Shown piece by piece: positions 32,840 to 40,805 of a DNA stretch of 64,000 bases. The stretch is from contig NZ_JAJUXH010000009.1 of the NCBI RefSeq assembly GCF_021390245.1, positions 62,001 through 126,000 on the forward strand. The letters run 5' to 3'. This DNA is from Dyadobacter sp. CY323. GTDB lineage: Bacteria; Bacteroidota; Bacteroidia; Cytophagales; Spirosomataceae. How positions within the stretch are numbered: the stretch's first letter is position 1; each line of letters starts with the position of its first letter. Made by a program: the position numbers and the translations under genes. The notes beneath the pieces are model-generated. The model made no database searches. It was not told the DNA's origin and was given only the letters and a program-made list of their open reading frames with translations.

Positions 32840-32859
32840 AATATACCGATCGGTATATT
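32840..32859. promoter_or_regulatory. Candidate TetR operator between tetR and the SDR gene
   Basis: AATATACCGATCGGTATATT is a perfect 20-base palindrome. It contains ATATACC-N4-GGTATAT, the same arms and spacing as the site at 33482-33507. It lies 27 bases upstream of the SDR start. Confidence 0.85.
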
Positions 32860-32874
32860 TATGGGTAAAATTTT

Positions 32875-33462
32875 TTATTCTAAATCGTTAATCATTTTTT
32901 TCACTGATTTCATAATCGCGATCCGATAATTCTCGCTGCCCGTGACCTTGCCGATCATAATACCACCTTCGATCAGCGCCACGAGCGTAATGGCAATCTG
33001 CTCAGGATCAATATCACTCCGGAATTCATTGTTGCTAATTCCTTTTTTGATGGTTGTTGCAATGGAGCTTTTCCATGACATGATCGCCTGGGCGGCCTTT
33101 TTTCTGAGCTCTGGATGAGTGTCGTCTGCTTCGGTCGACGTGTTTAAAACCGGGCAACCTCCCACCGGGAACGATTCCCGCATCAATTCACCATAAATTT
33201 CGGAGTAGACCAGCAGCTTTTCTTTCGCAGAAGTTTGCTTGTCCATTTCCTTTTGCAAGGAGCCAAGCATGCATTTAAGGTTATGATCAAATGCAGCGAG
33301 CGCGACTTCGTCCTTGTTGGTAAAGTTTCCGTATATACTACCCTTTGTAAGCCCGGTCGCGTTGATCAGATCATTGATCGAAGTCCCTGCGTACCCTTTT
33401 ACATTAAAAACGGGGGCCGCTTTTTCAACAATAAACTGCCTGGTTTTCTCTGCTTTGCTCAT
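32875..33462 (-). CDS. TetR/AcrR-family transcriptional regulator
   Basis: A 195-residue repressor. The N-terminal domain, FIVEKAAPVFNVKGYAGTSI, then LINATGLTKGSIYGNFTNKD, is a standard TetR helix-turn-helix. The ligand domain (about 60-195) has the C-terminal pattern AITLVALIEGGIMIGKVTGS common to the TetR_C group that senses small electrophiles or drugs. It is the first gene of the operon with the SDR and DUF2798 genes. Two near-identical palindromes, one 20 bases upstream of its own start and one just after its stop, point to autoregulation and control of the SDR gene. Confidence 0.93.
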   Translation of the reverse strand: MSKAEKTRQFIVEKAAPVFNVKGYAGTSINDLINATGLTKGSIYGNFTNKDEVALAAFDHNLKCMLGSLQKEMDKQTSAKEKLLVYSEIYGELMRESFPVGGCPVLNTSTEADDTHPELRKKAAQAIMSWKSSIATTIKKGISNNEFRSDIDPEQIAITLVALIEGGIMIGKVTGSENYRIAIMKSVKKMINDLE

Positions 33463-33481
33463 GATCTTAAATTAACGACAC

Positions 33482-33507
33482 AAAAATATACCATACGGTA
33501 TATTTTT
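33482..33507. promoter_or_regulatory. Candidate TetR operator upstream of tetR
   Basis: AAAAATATACC (33482-33492) and GGTATATTTTT (33497-33507) are perfect 11-base inverted arms around ATAC. The core ATATACC-N4-GGTATAT equals that of 32840-32859. It overlaps the region where the tetR promoter should be. Confidence 0.85.
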
Positions 33508-33590
33508 GCAAACATAATACCCATTTTATTTCCAATTAAATAGTCAAATGCAAAAAGCGCCCCGAATCAAATCCAGACCGCTTTCCACAT

Positions 33591-33634
33591 TCACACCTCA
33601 CATCTCACATCTCACATTTCACTATTTCACTATT
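33591..33634. repeat. Short tandem repeat of 7- and 8-base units
   Basis: Four units of TCACAYY (TCACACC, TCACATC, TCACATC, TCACATT) are followed by two units of TCACTATT. The last unit overlaps the stop codon of the sugar dehydrogenase gene (33630-33632). Confidence 0.7.
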
Positions 33635-34892
33635 CCGCACTGACCCTCCAAATCGTACCCCCAGAATCATCATTCACCAGCATCGAGCCATCTTCCATTA
33701 CGGTAATGCCCACAGGTCGTCCATATACCTTCTCTTCACTTTCGACAAAGCCTGTAAGAAAGTCTTCCGGTTTCCCTGCTGGTTTGCCATTTTTAAAGGG
33801 AACAAAAACCACTTTGTAGCCCGAGATCCTGGAACGGTTCCAGGATCCGTGCTGGCCTATGAATGCACCTTTCCGGTATTTGGCAGGAAATTGGGTTTTA
33901 TCATAAAAAGCGAGCCCGAGAGATGCAGTGTGCGATCCAACCGGCACATCCGGAACGATCGTTTTGGAAACCAGATCTGGTCGTTCTCCTTTTCGGCGCG
34001 GATCTTCGTTTTTACCGAAATAAGCATACGGCCAGCCGTAAAATCCACCTTCCTTTACACTGGTAATGTAATCCGGAACAAGGTCGTCGCCCAGTTTGTC
34101 GCGCTCATTCACAGCTGTCCAAAGTTCACCGGATTCCGGCGCCCAGGCCATTCCAACCGGATTTCGCAAACCACTTGCAAAGACTTTTTCACCAGTCCCA
34201 TCCGGATTTACCTGTAAAATATTGGCACGACGCTTTTCTTCGTCCATCCCGTGATCTGCTACATTACTGGCCGAGCCCACCGAAATGTAGATCTTACTGC
34301 CATCGGCATTAGCCAGCAAATTTCTCGTCCAGTGATTGTTATATCCTCCTGCAGGCAGGTCCACTATTTTTTCACCTTTTCCCGTGATTTTCGTATCGCC
34401 GGATTTATATGGAAAACGGTACAGACCATCAGTATTTGCGACATAAAAAAAGTTTTTCAAAACCAGCATTCCGAGCGGCTTATTCAGTTTTTCGATGAAT
34501 ATCTCGCGCAGCTCCGGCTTTCCGTCTTTATTCACATCCCGCAATAGCGTAATCCGGTCCGCACTCTTTTTTGTACTCGACTCGGCCACAAATACATCTC
34601 CATTGGGCGCGATGTAAGTCCAGCGCGGACTGTCGAACTTGTCTGCAAATTTCGTTACCGTAAAACCAGCGGGCGCGACGGGCATTTTTCCTTCCGGCCA
34701 GCCTGCTTCTTCCGGACGCTTTTCAGCCGATTCCGTGGCAAATGGCGCGGGCAGTGTAAGGCTGTCACTAACCGTCACTACCGAATCCGGGCTGCTTTTT
34801 GCGGCCTCTTCTTTTTCCTTCTCCTTACTGCCACAACCTGCGAGTGCGATCATTCCGGCAATTGCAAGAATAGCTAGGTTATTGTTTTGCAT
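33630..34892 (-). CDS. Sorbosone/glucose dehydrogenase-like PQQ-dependent beta-propeller lipoprotein
   Basis: A 420-residue lipoprotein: the leader ends IALAGCGSKEKEK with a lipobox Cys near residue 20. The mature part is a six-bladed propeller of the glucose/sorbosone dehydrogenase family, with APAGFTVTKFADKFDSPRWT, NGDVFVAESSTKKSADRITL, GMLVLKNFFYVANTDGLYRF, NHWTRNLLANADGSKIYISV, and the late block FIGQHGSWNRSRISGYKVVF. Related proteins oxidise sugars with PQQ in the periplasm; many Bacteroidota members have no proven activity and could be redox or scaffold proteins. It stands alone: no cytochrome or PQQ genes are nearby. A run of tandem repeats overlaps its stop. Confidence 0.85.
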   Translation of the reverse strand: MQNNNLAILAIAGMIALAGCGSKEKEKEEAAKSSPDSVVTVSDSLTLPAPFATESAEKRPEEAGWPEGKMPVAPAGFTVTKFADKFDSPRWTYIAPNGDVFVAESSTKKSADRITLLRDVNKDGKPELREIFIEKLNKPLGMLVLKNFFYVANTDGLYRFPYKSGDTKITGKGEKIVDLPAGGYNNHWTRNLLANADGSKIYISVGSASNVADHGMDEEKRRANILQVNPDGTGEKVFASGLRNPVGMAWAPESGELWTAVNERDKLGDDLVPDYITSVKEGGFYGWPYAYFGKNEDPRRKGERPDLVSKTIVPDVPVGSHTASLGLAFYDKTQFPAKYRKGAFIGQHGSWNRSRISGYKVVFVPFKNGKPAGKPEDFLTGFVESEEKVYGRPVGITVMEDGSMLVNDDSGGTIWRVSAE

Positions 34893-34915
34893 TGTTTTCA
34901 GTGTTGATTAAAAAT

Positions 34916-34956
34916 AAAAAAGCAGACCGACGGTTTGGCCGCGGATCTGCTTTTTT
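34916..34956 (-). terminator. Intrinsic terminator after the DUF2911 gene
   Basis: AAAAAAGCAGA (34916-34926) pairs perfectly with TCTGCTTTTTT (34946-34956) around a GC-rich 19-base loop, which has further pairing. It lies between the DUF2911 stop (35020) and the start of the sugar dehydrogenase gene and is symmetrical enough to work on both strands. Confidence 0.75.
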
Positions 34957-35019
34957 GCAATAATAATAATGCCAGTATGTATGCGAGGCTGATTCCTTTA
35001 ATGCGCTTTCCTTCTCAGA

Positions 35020-35574
35020 TCAAAAGCTAACCGGGACCTCTACGATGGTTTTATCCCATCCCATGAACATTTTGGCGGAAGTATCAGACACCTTTTCAAA
35101 CACGATCGAGAAGTTTTCGATTGCTGTTTCAGACGGTTTAACTGGTGCAGTGACGCGCAACACGTCATTGGCTTCTTTGTATTTGTAAGCACCCCAGTAA
35201 TCCAGGTCTGAGCTAAGAATCACCGTCCATTCTTTTTCCCCCGGAATCGCGAATAATGAATAAGTACCGGCTTTCACTTTTTTGCCTCCAAATGTCGCAT
35301 CCTGGTAAAACTTGATCTCAGCCGACTCATCCGCACCAACCCGCCATACTTTTCCATACGGTTCCAGCTTTCCAAAAGCCTGTCTTCCCTGCAGGTAAGG
35401 CCTGCTGTACGAAACTCTCGCCAATGCTTTTTCGCCGTCTTTACGATCGTGCGCAAAATGGTCGGGGAAATAGGCGATGTCGCGCGGGCTTTTATCCAGC
35501 GCCCGGAACTTCTGAGCCTGGGTGGCCAATGCTGCAAAAAGGAATAGTAGCGAAAGGAAAATGTTCTTTTTCAT
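35020..35574 (-). CDS. DUF2911 domain-containing secreted protein
   Basis: A 184-residue exported protein. The signal peptide MKKNIFLSLLFLFAALATQA ends before QKF. The rest is the DUF2911 domain: VSYSRPYLQGRQAFGKLEPY, GKVWRVGADESAEIKFYQDA, TYSLFAIPGEKEWTVILSSD and a last block in which FSIVFEKVSDTSAKMFMGWD closes the beta sandwich. Its length is near the single-domain norm. The family is nearly confined to Bacteroidota and its function is unknown. It is followed by a strong terminator and preceded on the same strand by the serine hydrolase gene, 52 bases away, with which it may be transcribed. Confidence 0.9.
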   Translation of the reverse strand: MKKNIFLSLLFLFAALATQAQKFRALDKSPRDIAYFPDHFAHDRKDGEKALARVSYSRPYLQGRQAFGKLEPYGKVWRVGADESAEIKFYQDATFGGKKVKAGTYSLFAIPGEKEWTVILSSDLDYWGAYKYKEANDVLRVTAPVKPSETAIENFSIVFEKVSDTSAKMFMGWDKTIVEVPVSF

Positions 35575-35626
35575 TGGTTATGTGGTTGTTTTTTCAATAA
35601 TACGCTTTAAAGTGATACGAAAGCAT

Positions 35627-37219
35627 TTATGTGATCAGTTTGCCGCTTAAAGCCGGGCGTGCGTCTTTTGTATTTCCAATAATGGCAAGACTTCTCTTGA
35701 ACTCAACCTGCACATCATCGCCGGCGAATTTGCAATGAACCGTTTCATAATGAGCAGTTTCAATAAAACGCCAGGTCATTTCAAACGTATTGTCATCGGT
35801 CCAGGCTCCGTTGCAGGCGATTTTTGTTCTGGTCTCACCCGGTACCGGGGTTAATACCAGTTTCAATGGCATATTCGACAAGTCCGTCAGCCCGACTTTC
35901 CAGTTTCCCAGGCCATTTACGACCAGATGTTCTCCTTTATCATCGTTCAAACGAAAAAGGCACCAGCCTTTTGCAAACTCGAAAGAGATTTTACTGATCT
36001 TCTGATCATTCCCGGCAATTTTGAAACTCTTTCCATTCAATGTGGCCGCCAGCTCCGAAGATGGTTTGCCGGCCGTGAGCGGCAATGCCAGCGTGGTAAG
36101 TTTCTTTTGAAGCTGGGCCTGCACTTCTTTGTCGGAAGATATACCGCTGGTTTTTACAGACGCGAGTATATGGTTCCAGACATGATCGAGAATTTTCTGC
36201 ATATCGCCGGTTTCGCTCGTGATAGCAACTACGACATCTTCTTTCGGCATCACAATGCAATACTGACCAAAAGCCCCATCGCCCCGGTACGCCCCGTTGC
36301 GGCACCGCCAGAACTGGTAGCAATATCCTTGCAACCAGTCATTTTCCTCCTGTTTTCGCGCACCACCTTTCGACTGAATGTGCGAGCGTGTCGCTTCTTC
36401 CACCCAGGCAGCGGGTAAAATCTGCTTTCCGCTCCATTCTCCTTTTTGCAGGTACAACTGACCGAATTTCGCGATATCCTCCGTTTTCAAACGCAGGCCC
36501 CATCCTCCGGTATTGATCCCGTTCGGGTCGGTTTCCCAGTCCATTCCCTCGATGGCCAGTGGTTCAAACAACCGCGGCGTCAGGTAGGCAAGCAATGTTT
36601 GCCCGGTCAGTTTTTGAATGATGGCAGACAACATGTAAGTAGCACCACTATTGTACACGAAAAAAGTACCAGGCTGATGCTCCACCGGCAATGCCAGAAA
36701 CGATTTCACCCAATTTGGGTCTTTGCCGCCTCTCAACGAACCGGTAGAGTCTTTATCATGCCCGGTAGACATGGTCAGAAGATCTTTTACACGCATTGCC
36801 GCCAGGTTTTCACTCACCGTCGCCGGCTTGTCCTCGGGGAAAAAGGAAAGTACCTTATCATCCACCTTCAACTTACCCTCCGCCACAGCCAGTCCGATTG
36901 CGGTAGATGTAAAGCTTTTGCTTAACGAATAAAGCGTATGCCGGAGATCAGGCGCATAAGGTGCCCACCAACCCTCAGCAACCACTTTTCCCTGCCGGAG
37001 TACCATCAGACTATGTACATTAAGCTTGTCTGCCTCCACTGCGCTGGCAAAGTCCAGAATGCCTTTTGCGGACATTCCCTGCGATTCGGGCGAGGTGCGC
37101 GGCAGCTGTCCATAACTGAGGGACGAAGCCCAGACGGAAGCCGGAATGGCGCTGATCACACCCAGCTGTAGTGCACCAAATCCAAGTTGTTGTAAAAATT
37201 CCCTGCGGTTGTAAGACAT
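35627..37219 (-). CDS. Serine hydrolase, beta-lactamase/class C-like, Tat-exported
   Basis: A 530-residue enzyme with a twin-arginine leader (YNRREFLQQLGFGALQLG). The serine beta-lactamase-like domain covers about 38-360: the SxxK motif is in HTLYSLSKSFTSTAIGLAVA (near 95), the YxN-type motif in FFVYNSGATYMLSAI (near 188), and conserved WGLRLKTEDIAKFGQLYLQ follows. The C-terminal 150 residues form a lipocalin-like or beta-sandwich extension (FEMTWRFIETAHYETVHCKF). Such proteins are esterases, D-aminopeptidases or peptidases; the substrate is open. It diverges from the RNA helicase gene over a 79-base gap. Confidence 0.88.
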   Translation of the reverse strand: MSYNRREFLQQLGFGALQLGVISAIPASVWASSLSYGQLPRTSPESQGMSAKGILDFASAVEADKLNVHSLMVLRQGKVVAEGWWAPYAPDLRHTLYSLSKSFTSTAIGLAVAEGKLKVDDKVLSFFPEDKPATVSENLAAMRVKDLLTMSTGHDKDSTGSLRGGKDPNWVKSFLALPVEHQPGTFFVYNSGATYMLSAIIQKLTGQTLLAYLTPRLFEPLAIEGMDWETDPNGINTGGWGLRLKTEDIAKFGQLYLQKGEWSGKQILPAAWVEEATRSHIQSKGGARKQEENDWLQGYCYQFWRCRNGAYRGDGAFGQYCIVMPKEDVVVAITSETGDMQKILDHVWNHILASVKTSGISSDKEVQAQLQKKLTTLALPLTAGKPSSELAATLNGKSFKIAGNDQKISKISFEFAKGWCLFRLNDDKGEHLVVNGLGNWKVGLTDLSNMPLKLVLTPVPGETRTKIACNGAWTDDNTFEMTWRFIETAHYETVHCKFAGDDVQVEFKRSLAIIGNTKDARPALSGKLIT

Positions 37220-37249
37220 GTTATGGGAGAAGTAAATGTTTGTAAATGG

Positions 37250-37257
37250 TATCTTTG
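37250..37257 (+). promoter_or_regulatory. Candidate -7 box for the DEAD-box helicase gene
   Basis: TATCTTTG fits TAnnTTTG and lies 41 bases before the helicase ATG. The -33 region has no clean TTG. Confidence 0.45.
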
Positions 37258-37298
37258 CTCTCTTCTAAAAAAATCCGGTTAACGGGATAAAACTTTCT

Positions 37299-38441
37299 AT
37301 GACTTTTGAATCACTCGGCTTATCCGAACCCTTGTTAAAAACCATTGCGGAACAAAATTATACTCAACCTTATCCGATTCAGCAGGAGGCAATTCCGGCT
37401 ATTCTGAAAGGAAATGATGTTCTTGGAATCGCAAAAACAGGTTCGGGAAAGACAGCCAGTTTTGTCCTGCCGATTCTTGAGTTATTTCAAAATAAACCCG
37501 CAGCGCCAAACAGGCACATTACTGCATTAATATTAGTACCCACGAGAGAGCTGGCTGTGCAGGTTGGCGTGGTTTTCCAGACATTCGGGGAGAGGCTTCC
37601 GCGGAAGGTGAAGACGCTGGCTGTTTTTGGAGGTGTTTCCATTAATCCGCAAATGATTGGATTACAGGGTGTTGAAATCCTGGTTGCTACGCCGGGAAGG
37701 CTGCTTGATCTGCTTTCTTACAAAGCGCTGAGCCTTTCCGAGACCCGAATTTTAGTTTTGGATGAAGCAGATAAAATGCTGAATCTGGGCTTCGCGGACG
37801 AAATGAAGGATATCTTTTTCCTGTTGCCCAAAAAACGTCAGAGCATTTTGTTCTCCGCCACATTGGGCGACGAAATTGATCAGATCAATAAAACGCAGCT
37901 CAAAGATCCTATTCGCATTGAAATCGGGGAAGAAGAGGAAAACATAGATCAGATCAAACAGACCGCCTATTTCGTCGATCCTGACCGTCGCGGGCCTTTG
38001 TTGCGGTATTTGATCAAAACCCAGGAAATGCAGCAGGTTCTTGTATTTGTATCCGCGACGAGGACTGCGGATAATTTGGTTGAAAAACTAAATAAGAATG
38101 GCATTCAGGCGATGGCCATGCATAGTAAGAAAAGCCAGGGTGCCCGAACGGAGGCATTAAACAAATTCAAAGCCGGAAAGCTGACGGTATTAGTTGCTAC
38201 CGACCTCGTAGCACGCGGAATTGACATCCAGTTTTTACCTTATGTGATCAATTTCGAGTTGCCGCGCTCACCCAAAGATTACGTCCACCGGATCGGCCGT
38301 ACCGGTCGGGCGGAAGCTTCGGGCGAGGCGATTTCGCTGATCTGTCCGGAAGATGTGCATCATTTCAAGATCATCCAGAAAAAGATGGGCAAGAAAGTTG
38401 AAATGCTGGAATCCTACGATCTGGAATTGATGGGTTACTAG
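37299..38441 (+). CDS. DEAD-box RNA helicase
   Basis: A 380-residue ATP-dependent RNA helicase made of the two RecA-like domains with almost no tail. Motifs in order: Q (YTQPYPIQQEAIPAIL), I (AKTGSGKTASF), Ia (LILVPTRELAVQ), Ib (VATPGRLLDLL), II (VLDEADKMLN), III (ILFSATLGDE), IV (VLVFVSATRTAD), V (VATDLVARGIDIQ) and VI (HRIGRTGRAE). All are intact. Members of this length help ribosome assembly or RNA turnover, especially in the cold; many Bacteroidota have several. The short C-terminus gives no hint of a partner. Its stop overlaps the stop of the sialidase-like gene by four bases. Confidence 0.95.
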   Translation: MTFESLGLSEPLLKTIAEQNYTQPYPIQQEAIPAILKGNDVLGIAKTGSGKTASFVLPILELFQNKPAAPNRHITALILVPTRELAVQVGVVFQTFGERLPRKVKTLAVFGGVSINPQMIGLQGVEILVATPGRLLDLLSYKALSLSETRILVLDEADKMLNLGFADEMKDIFFLLPKKRQSILFSATLGDEIDQINKTQLKDPIRIEIGEEEENIDQIKQTAYFVDPDRRGPLLRYLIKTQEMQQVLVFVSATRTADNLVEKLNKNGIQAMAMHSKKSQGARTEALNKFKAGKLTVLVATDLVARGIDIQFLPYVINFELPRSPKDYVHRIGRTGRAEASGEAISLICPEDVHHFKIIQKKMGKKVEMLESYDLELMGY

Positions 38442-39553
38442 TTCTTTTCCTTTTTTGAAAGTTCTACTATATCCTTTTTACTCCCCGACCAGAATGCGAT
38501 TTTCTGCCGGTTGAACGTGTAGGTTACTGCGACGGAATCGCCCCAGCTGATAATGGCAGGATAGGAATATTCATCTTCTTTTTTGCCAGTGGCTATATCC
38601 GTTTTATCTGTCCAGTTTTGTCCATTATCGTAAGACATGATCAGCGACAATGGTGATCGCGAACCCCAGTTCTCATCGTCCGGATTGTAGGCAAGTACCA
38701 ATGTACCGTCTGCCAGTTTTGCGAGGTCAATGCCGCTGTTTGGATTGGGCAGGCTTGTCTTTTTAATGGTAGACCAGGTTTTACCAAAATCCTTCGAATC
38801 ACTTCTTCCGATCACACCGCCGGTCGTTCTCACGAGCATATGAACGTTTCCGGGTGTTGATTCCCAAAGTGTAGGCTGAATGGCACCTTTCCCTTTGATT
38901 TCCAACGTATCAATCTTGAAGTACGGACTTGCCACCCAGGTTTTACCTTTGTCGGTACTTTTATCAACAAAAACTTCCCAGCGGTTCACTTCATTTGACG
39001 AGCCTGCAAGTAAATCTCCATTGGATAGTTCGATCATTTTATTTTTCACAGGCCCGCGTCCGCCTTTATCTCCTTTTACCAATTCATAAGGCTCCGACCA
39101 GGTCACGCCGTTGTCGGCCGAGGTCTTCACCCATGTTTCCCAGTGCGCGATTTCTTTGCCTACTTTGAAATACAAATAAACTTTTCCATCGGCATTATTC
39201 TGAAGTACCGGGTTCCAGTGTGCATCTTCACGGATTTTCGCAACTTCCTTCGGCGCACTCCAGTTCCCTGGCTTGCCTTTAGATACCCAGATTCCAACAT
39301 CCGGATTTTTTTCTTCGGTACCACCAAACCACGCGATCAGAAACTGGCCATCCTTTAACCTCACGACCGTCGAGGCGTGGCATTGGGCAAATTCACGTTT
39401 ATCTCCAAAAACAAATTCTTTCGTGCTGGCAACTGAGTCAATTACCTCTTTGTCAGAATCTTCCGCTTTTTTTTCGCCGCAGGAAAACAATAATGCAGAA
39501 CTGAACAGCAGCATACCTGCGATCTGAATGGAGGTTTTTTTGAAAATAGTCAT
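38438..39553 (-). CDS. Sialidase-like (BNR/Asp-box) lipoprotein
   Basis: A 371-residue exported protein from ATG 39553, with a lipobox Cys after SSALLFSC (near residue 25); the frame extends 36 bases further upstream but without leader features. The mature part is a six-bladed propeller with Asp-box repeats: SADNGVTWSE, STDKGKTWVA, SKDFGKTWST and SYDNGQNWTD. This is the BNR_2 type (exo-alpha-sialidase-like family), also used by enzymes that act on other sugars. The Arg near FGGTEEKNPDVGIW matches the substrate-side start of the family. I cannot say that it cleaves sialic acid: no nan genes are present. It overlaps the helicase stop by four bases. Confidence 0.82.
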   Translation of the reverse strand: MTIFKKTSIQIAGMLLFSSALLFSCGEKKAEDSDKEVIDSVASTKEFVFGDKREFAQCHASTVVRLKDGQFLIAWFGGTEEKNPDVGIWVSKGKPGNWSAPKEVAKIREDAHWNPVLQNNADGKVYLYFKVGKEIAHWETWVKTSADNGVTWSEPYELVKGDKGGRGPVKNKMIELSNGDLLAGSSNEVNRWEVFVDKSTDKGKTWVASPYFKIDTLEIKGKGAIQPTLWESTPGNVHMLVRTTGGVIGRSDSKDFGKTWSTIKKTSLPNPNSGIDLAKLADGTLVLAYNPDDENWGSRSPLSLIMSYDNGQNWTDKTDIATGKKEDEYSYPAIISWGDSVAVTYTFNRQKIAFWSGSKKDIVELSKKEKN

Positions 39554-39609
39554 GATGTTAATAATGCAATGGTTTTGAATGTTACCCATTTAGAAATGAA
39601 ACAGGCTAT

Positions 39610-40617
39610 TTACTTCAACAATTTCTTCAGATCTTCCATAACCACCGCCGGGGCGTGTTCTTCGTACAATACGCGGTAAACGGAATTCGTTATCGGCATG
39701 TTGACGTGATGGATTTTATTCATTTCATGAATGCTTTTGGTTGCGTAAAAGCCTTCGGCGATCATTTTCATTTCAAGCTGCGCCGCTTTTACACTATACC
39801 CGCGGCCGATCATATTACCAAACAGCCGGTTTCTGCTGAATTGCGAATAGGATGTCACCAGCAAGTCCCCGAGATAGGCCGATGAGCTCATATTCCGTTC
39901 GCGCGGATCAAGCGAAGTTACAAAGCCGCCGATTTCCTGCATGGCATTTGAGACTAACACTGCCTGAAAATTGTCTCCATAGCCCAGCCCGTGCGTGATC
40001 CCGCAGGCCAGCGCAATGATGTTTTTCATGATCGCGGCATATTCCACACCATACAAATCGTCCAGCGGATTGGCGGCAACGTAGCGACAGGTCATTAAAG
40101 CGGCGAAATCCTCCGCGGCGGGACATTCCGTGGAGGCAATGGACAAATAGGATTGCTTTTCGAGTGCAACTTCCTCGGCGTGGCAAGGTCCGGCGATGAC
40201 ACAGGTATCTTCAATGGGAATGCCGAAATCCCTGGAAATCCAGTCGGTGATCAGGAGATTGAGATCGGGTAACATGCCTTTAATGGCGGAAACAATGCGT
40301 TTTCCCTGTAAGTGTTTGGGAGATAAATGCTGTAATGATTCGCGGACAAACGCGGCTGGAACCGCGAGGATCACATAATCGGCACCTTTTACCGCATCAA
40401 CTGTCTTTTCGAAAACTTTCACCTTTCTTGGAGAAAGCACCACGTCGCTGAGGTAGCTGGGATTGTGGTTGAATTTGCGGATATGGTCAATGTCTTTCTG
40501 ATTTCGGAGCCACCAGCGGATCTGTATATGATTTTGTTCACACAGGATCTTGATGAGCGCAGTCGCCCAGCTTCCGCCGCCGATTACAGCTATTTTGGTA
40601 TTATTTAAAAAACTCAT
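39610..40617 (-). CDS. gpsA: Glycerol-3-phosphate dehydrogenase [NAD(P)+]
   Basis: A 335-residue cytoplasmic enzyme from ATG 40617 (MSFLNNTKIAVIGGGSWATA), which reduces dihydroxyacetone phosphate for phospholipid synthesis. The first 36 residues of the longer open frame show no homology and lie close to the terminator at 40710-40740, so I start it here. The Rossmann loop is GGGSWATALIKIL. Later blocks: IVSAIKGMLPD, VIAGPCHAEEVALEKQSYLS, AAIMKNIIALACGITHGLGY with catalytic Lys, and SSAYLGDLLVTSYSQFSRNR. Length is normal. It is probably expressed alone; the neighbour upstream is terminated. Confidence 0.93.
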   Translation of the reverse strand: MSFLNNTKIAVIGGGSWATALIKILCEQNHIQIRWWLRNQKDIDHIRKFNHNPSYLSDVVLSPRKVKVFEKTVDAVKGADYVILAVPAAFVRESLQHLSPKHLQGKRIVSAIKGMLPDLNLLITDWISRDFGIPIEDTCVIAGPCHAEEVALEKQSYLSIASTECPAAEDFAALMTCRYVAANPLDDLYGVEYAAIMKNIIALACGITHGLGYGDNFQAVLVSNAMQEIGGFVTSLDPRERNMSSSAYLGDLLVTSYSQFSRNRLFGNMIGRGYSVKAAQLEMKMIAEGFYATKSIHEMNKIHHVNMPITNSVYRVLYEEHAPAVVMEDLKKLLK

Positions 40618-40709
40618 CCTGAAAAATATAAAGCCGTTATCTGGGTTCAAATAACGGCATACAAATCTCAATAATGCACGATTCATCGCTGAAAAGCTTG
40701 TTAAAATAA

Positions 40710-40740
40710 AAAATCCTTGCAGCAAAGCCGCAAGGATTTT
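40710..40740 (-). terminator. Intrinsic terminator of the efflux adaptor gene
   Basis: AAAATCCTTGC (40710-40720) pairs perfectly with GCAAGGATTTT (40730-40740) around a 9-base loop; on the minus strand the stem runs into TTTTTTATTTT. It lies 66 bases after the HlyD-family gene. Confidence 0.9.
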
Positions 40741-40805
40741 CCTTTTTAACCTAAACTAAATCGAACTTATTACGCTTTTACAACGTACCGATTCGCGTTA
40801 TCATT

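Noticed and set aside
38438..39553. True sialidase for sialic acid release
   Set aside because: Only the Asp-box propeller is supported; no nan genes are near and the family includes other specificities, so I keep the call general.
40618..40725. 36-residue extension upstream of gpsA
   Set aside because: No similarity to GpsA, and the first bases lie in the terminator at 40710-40740.
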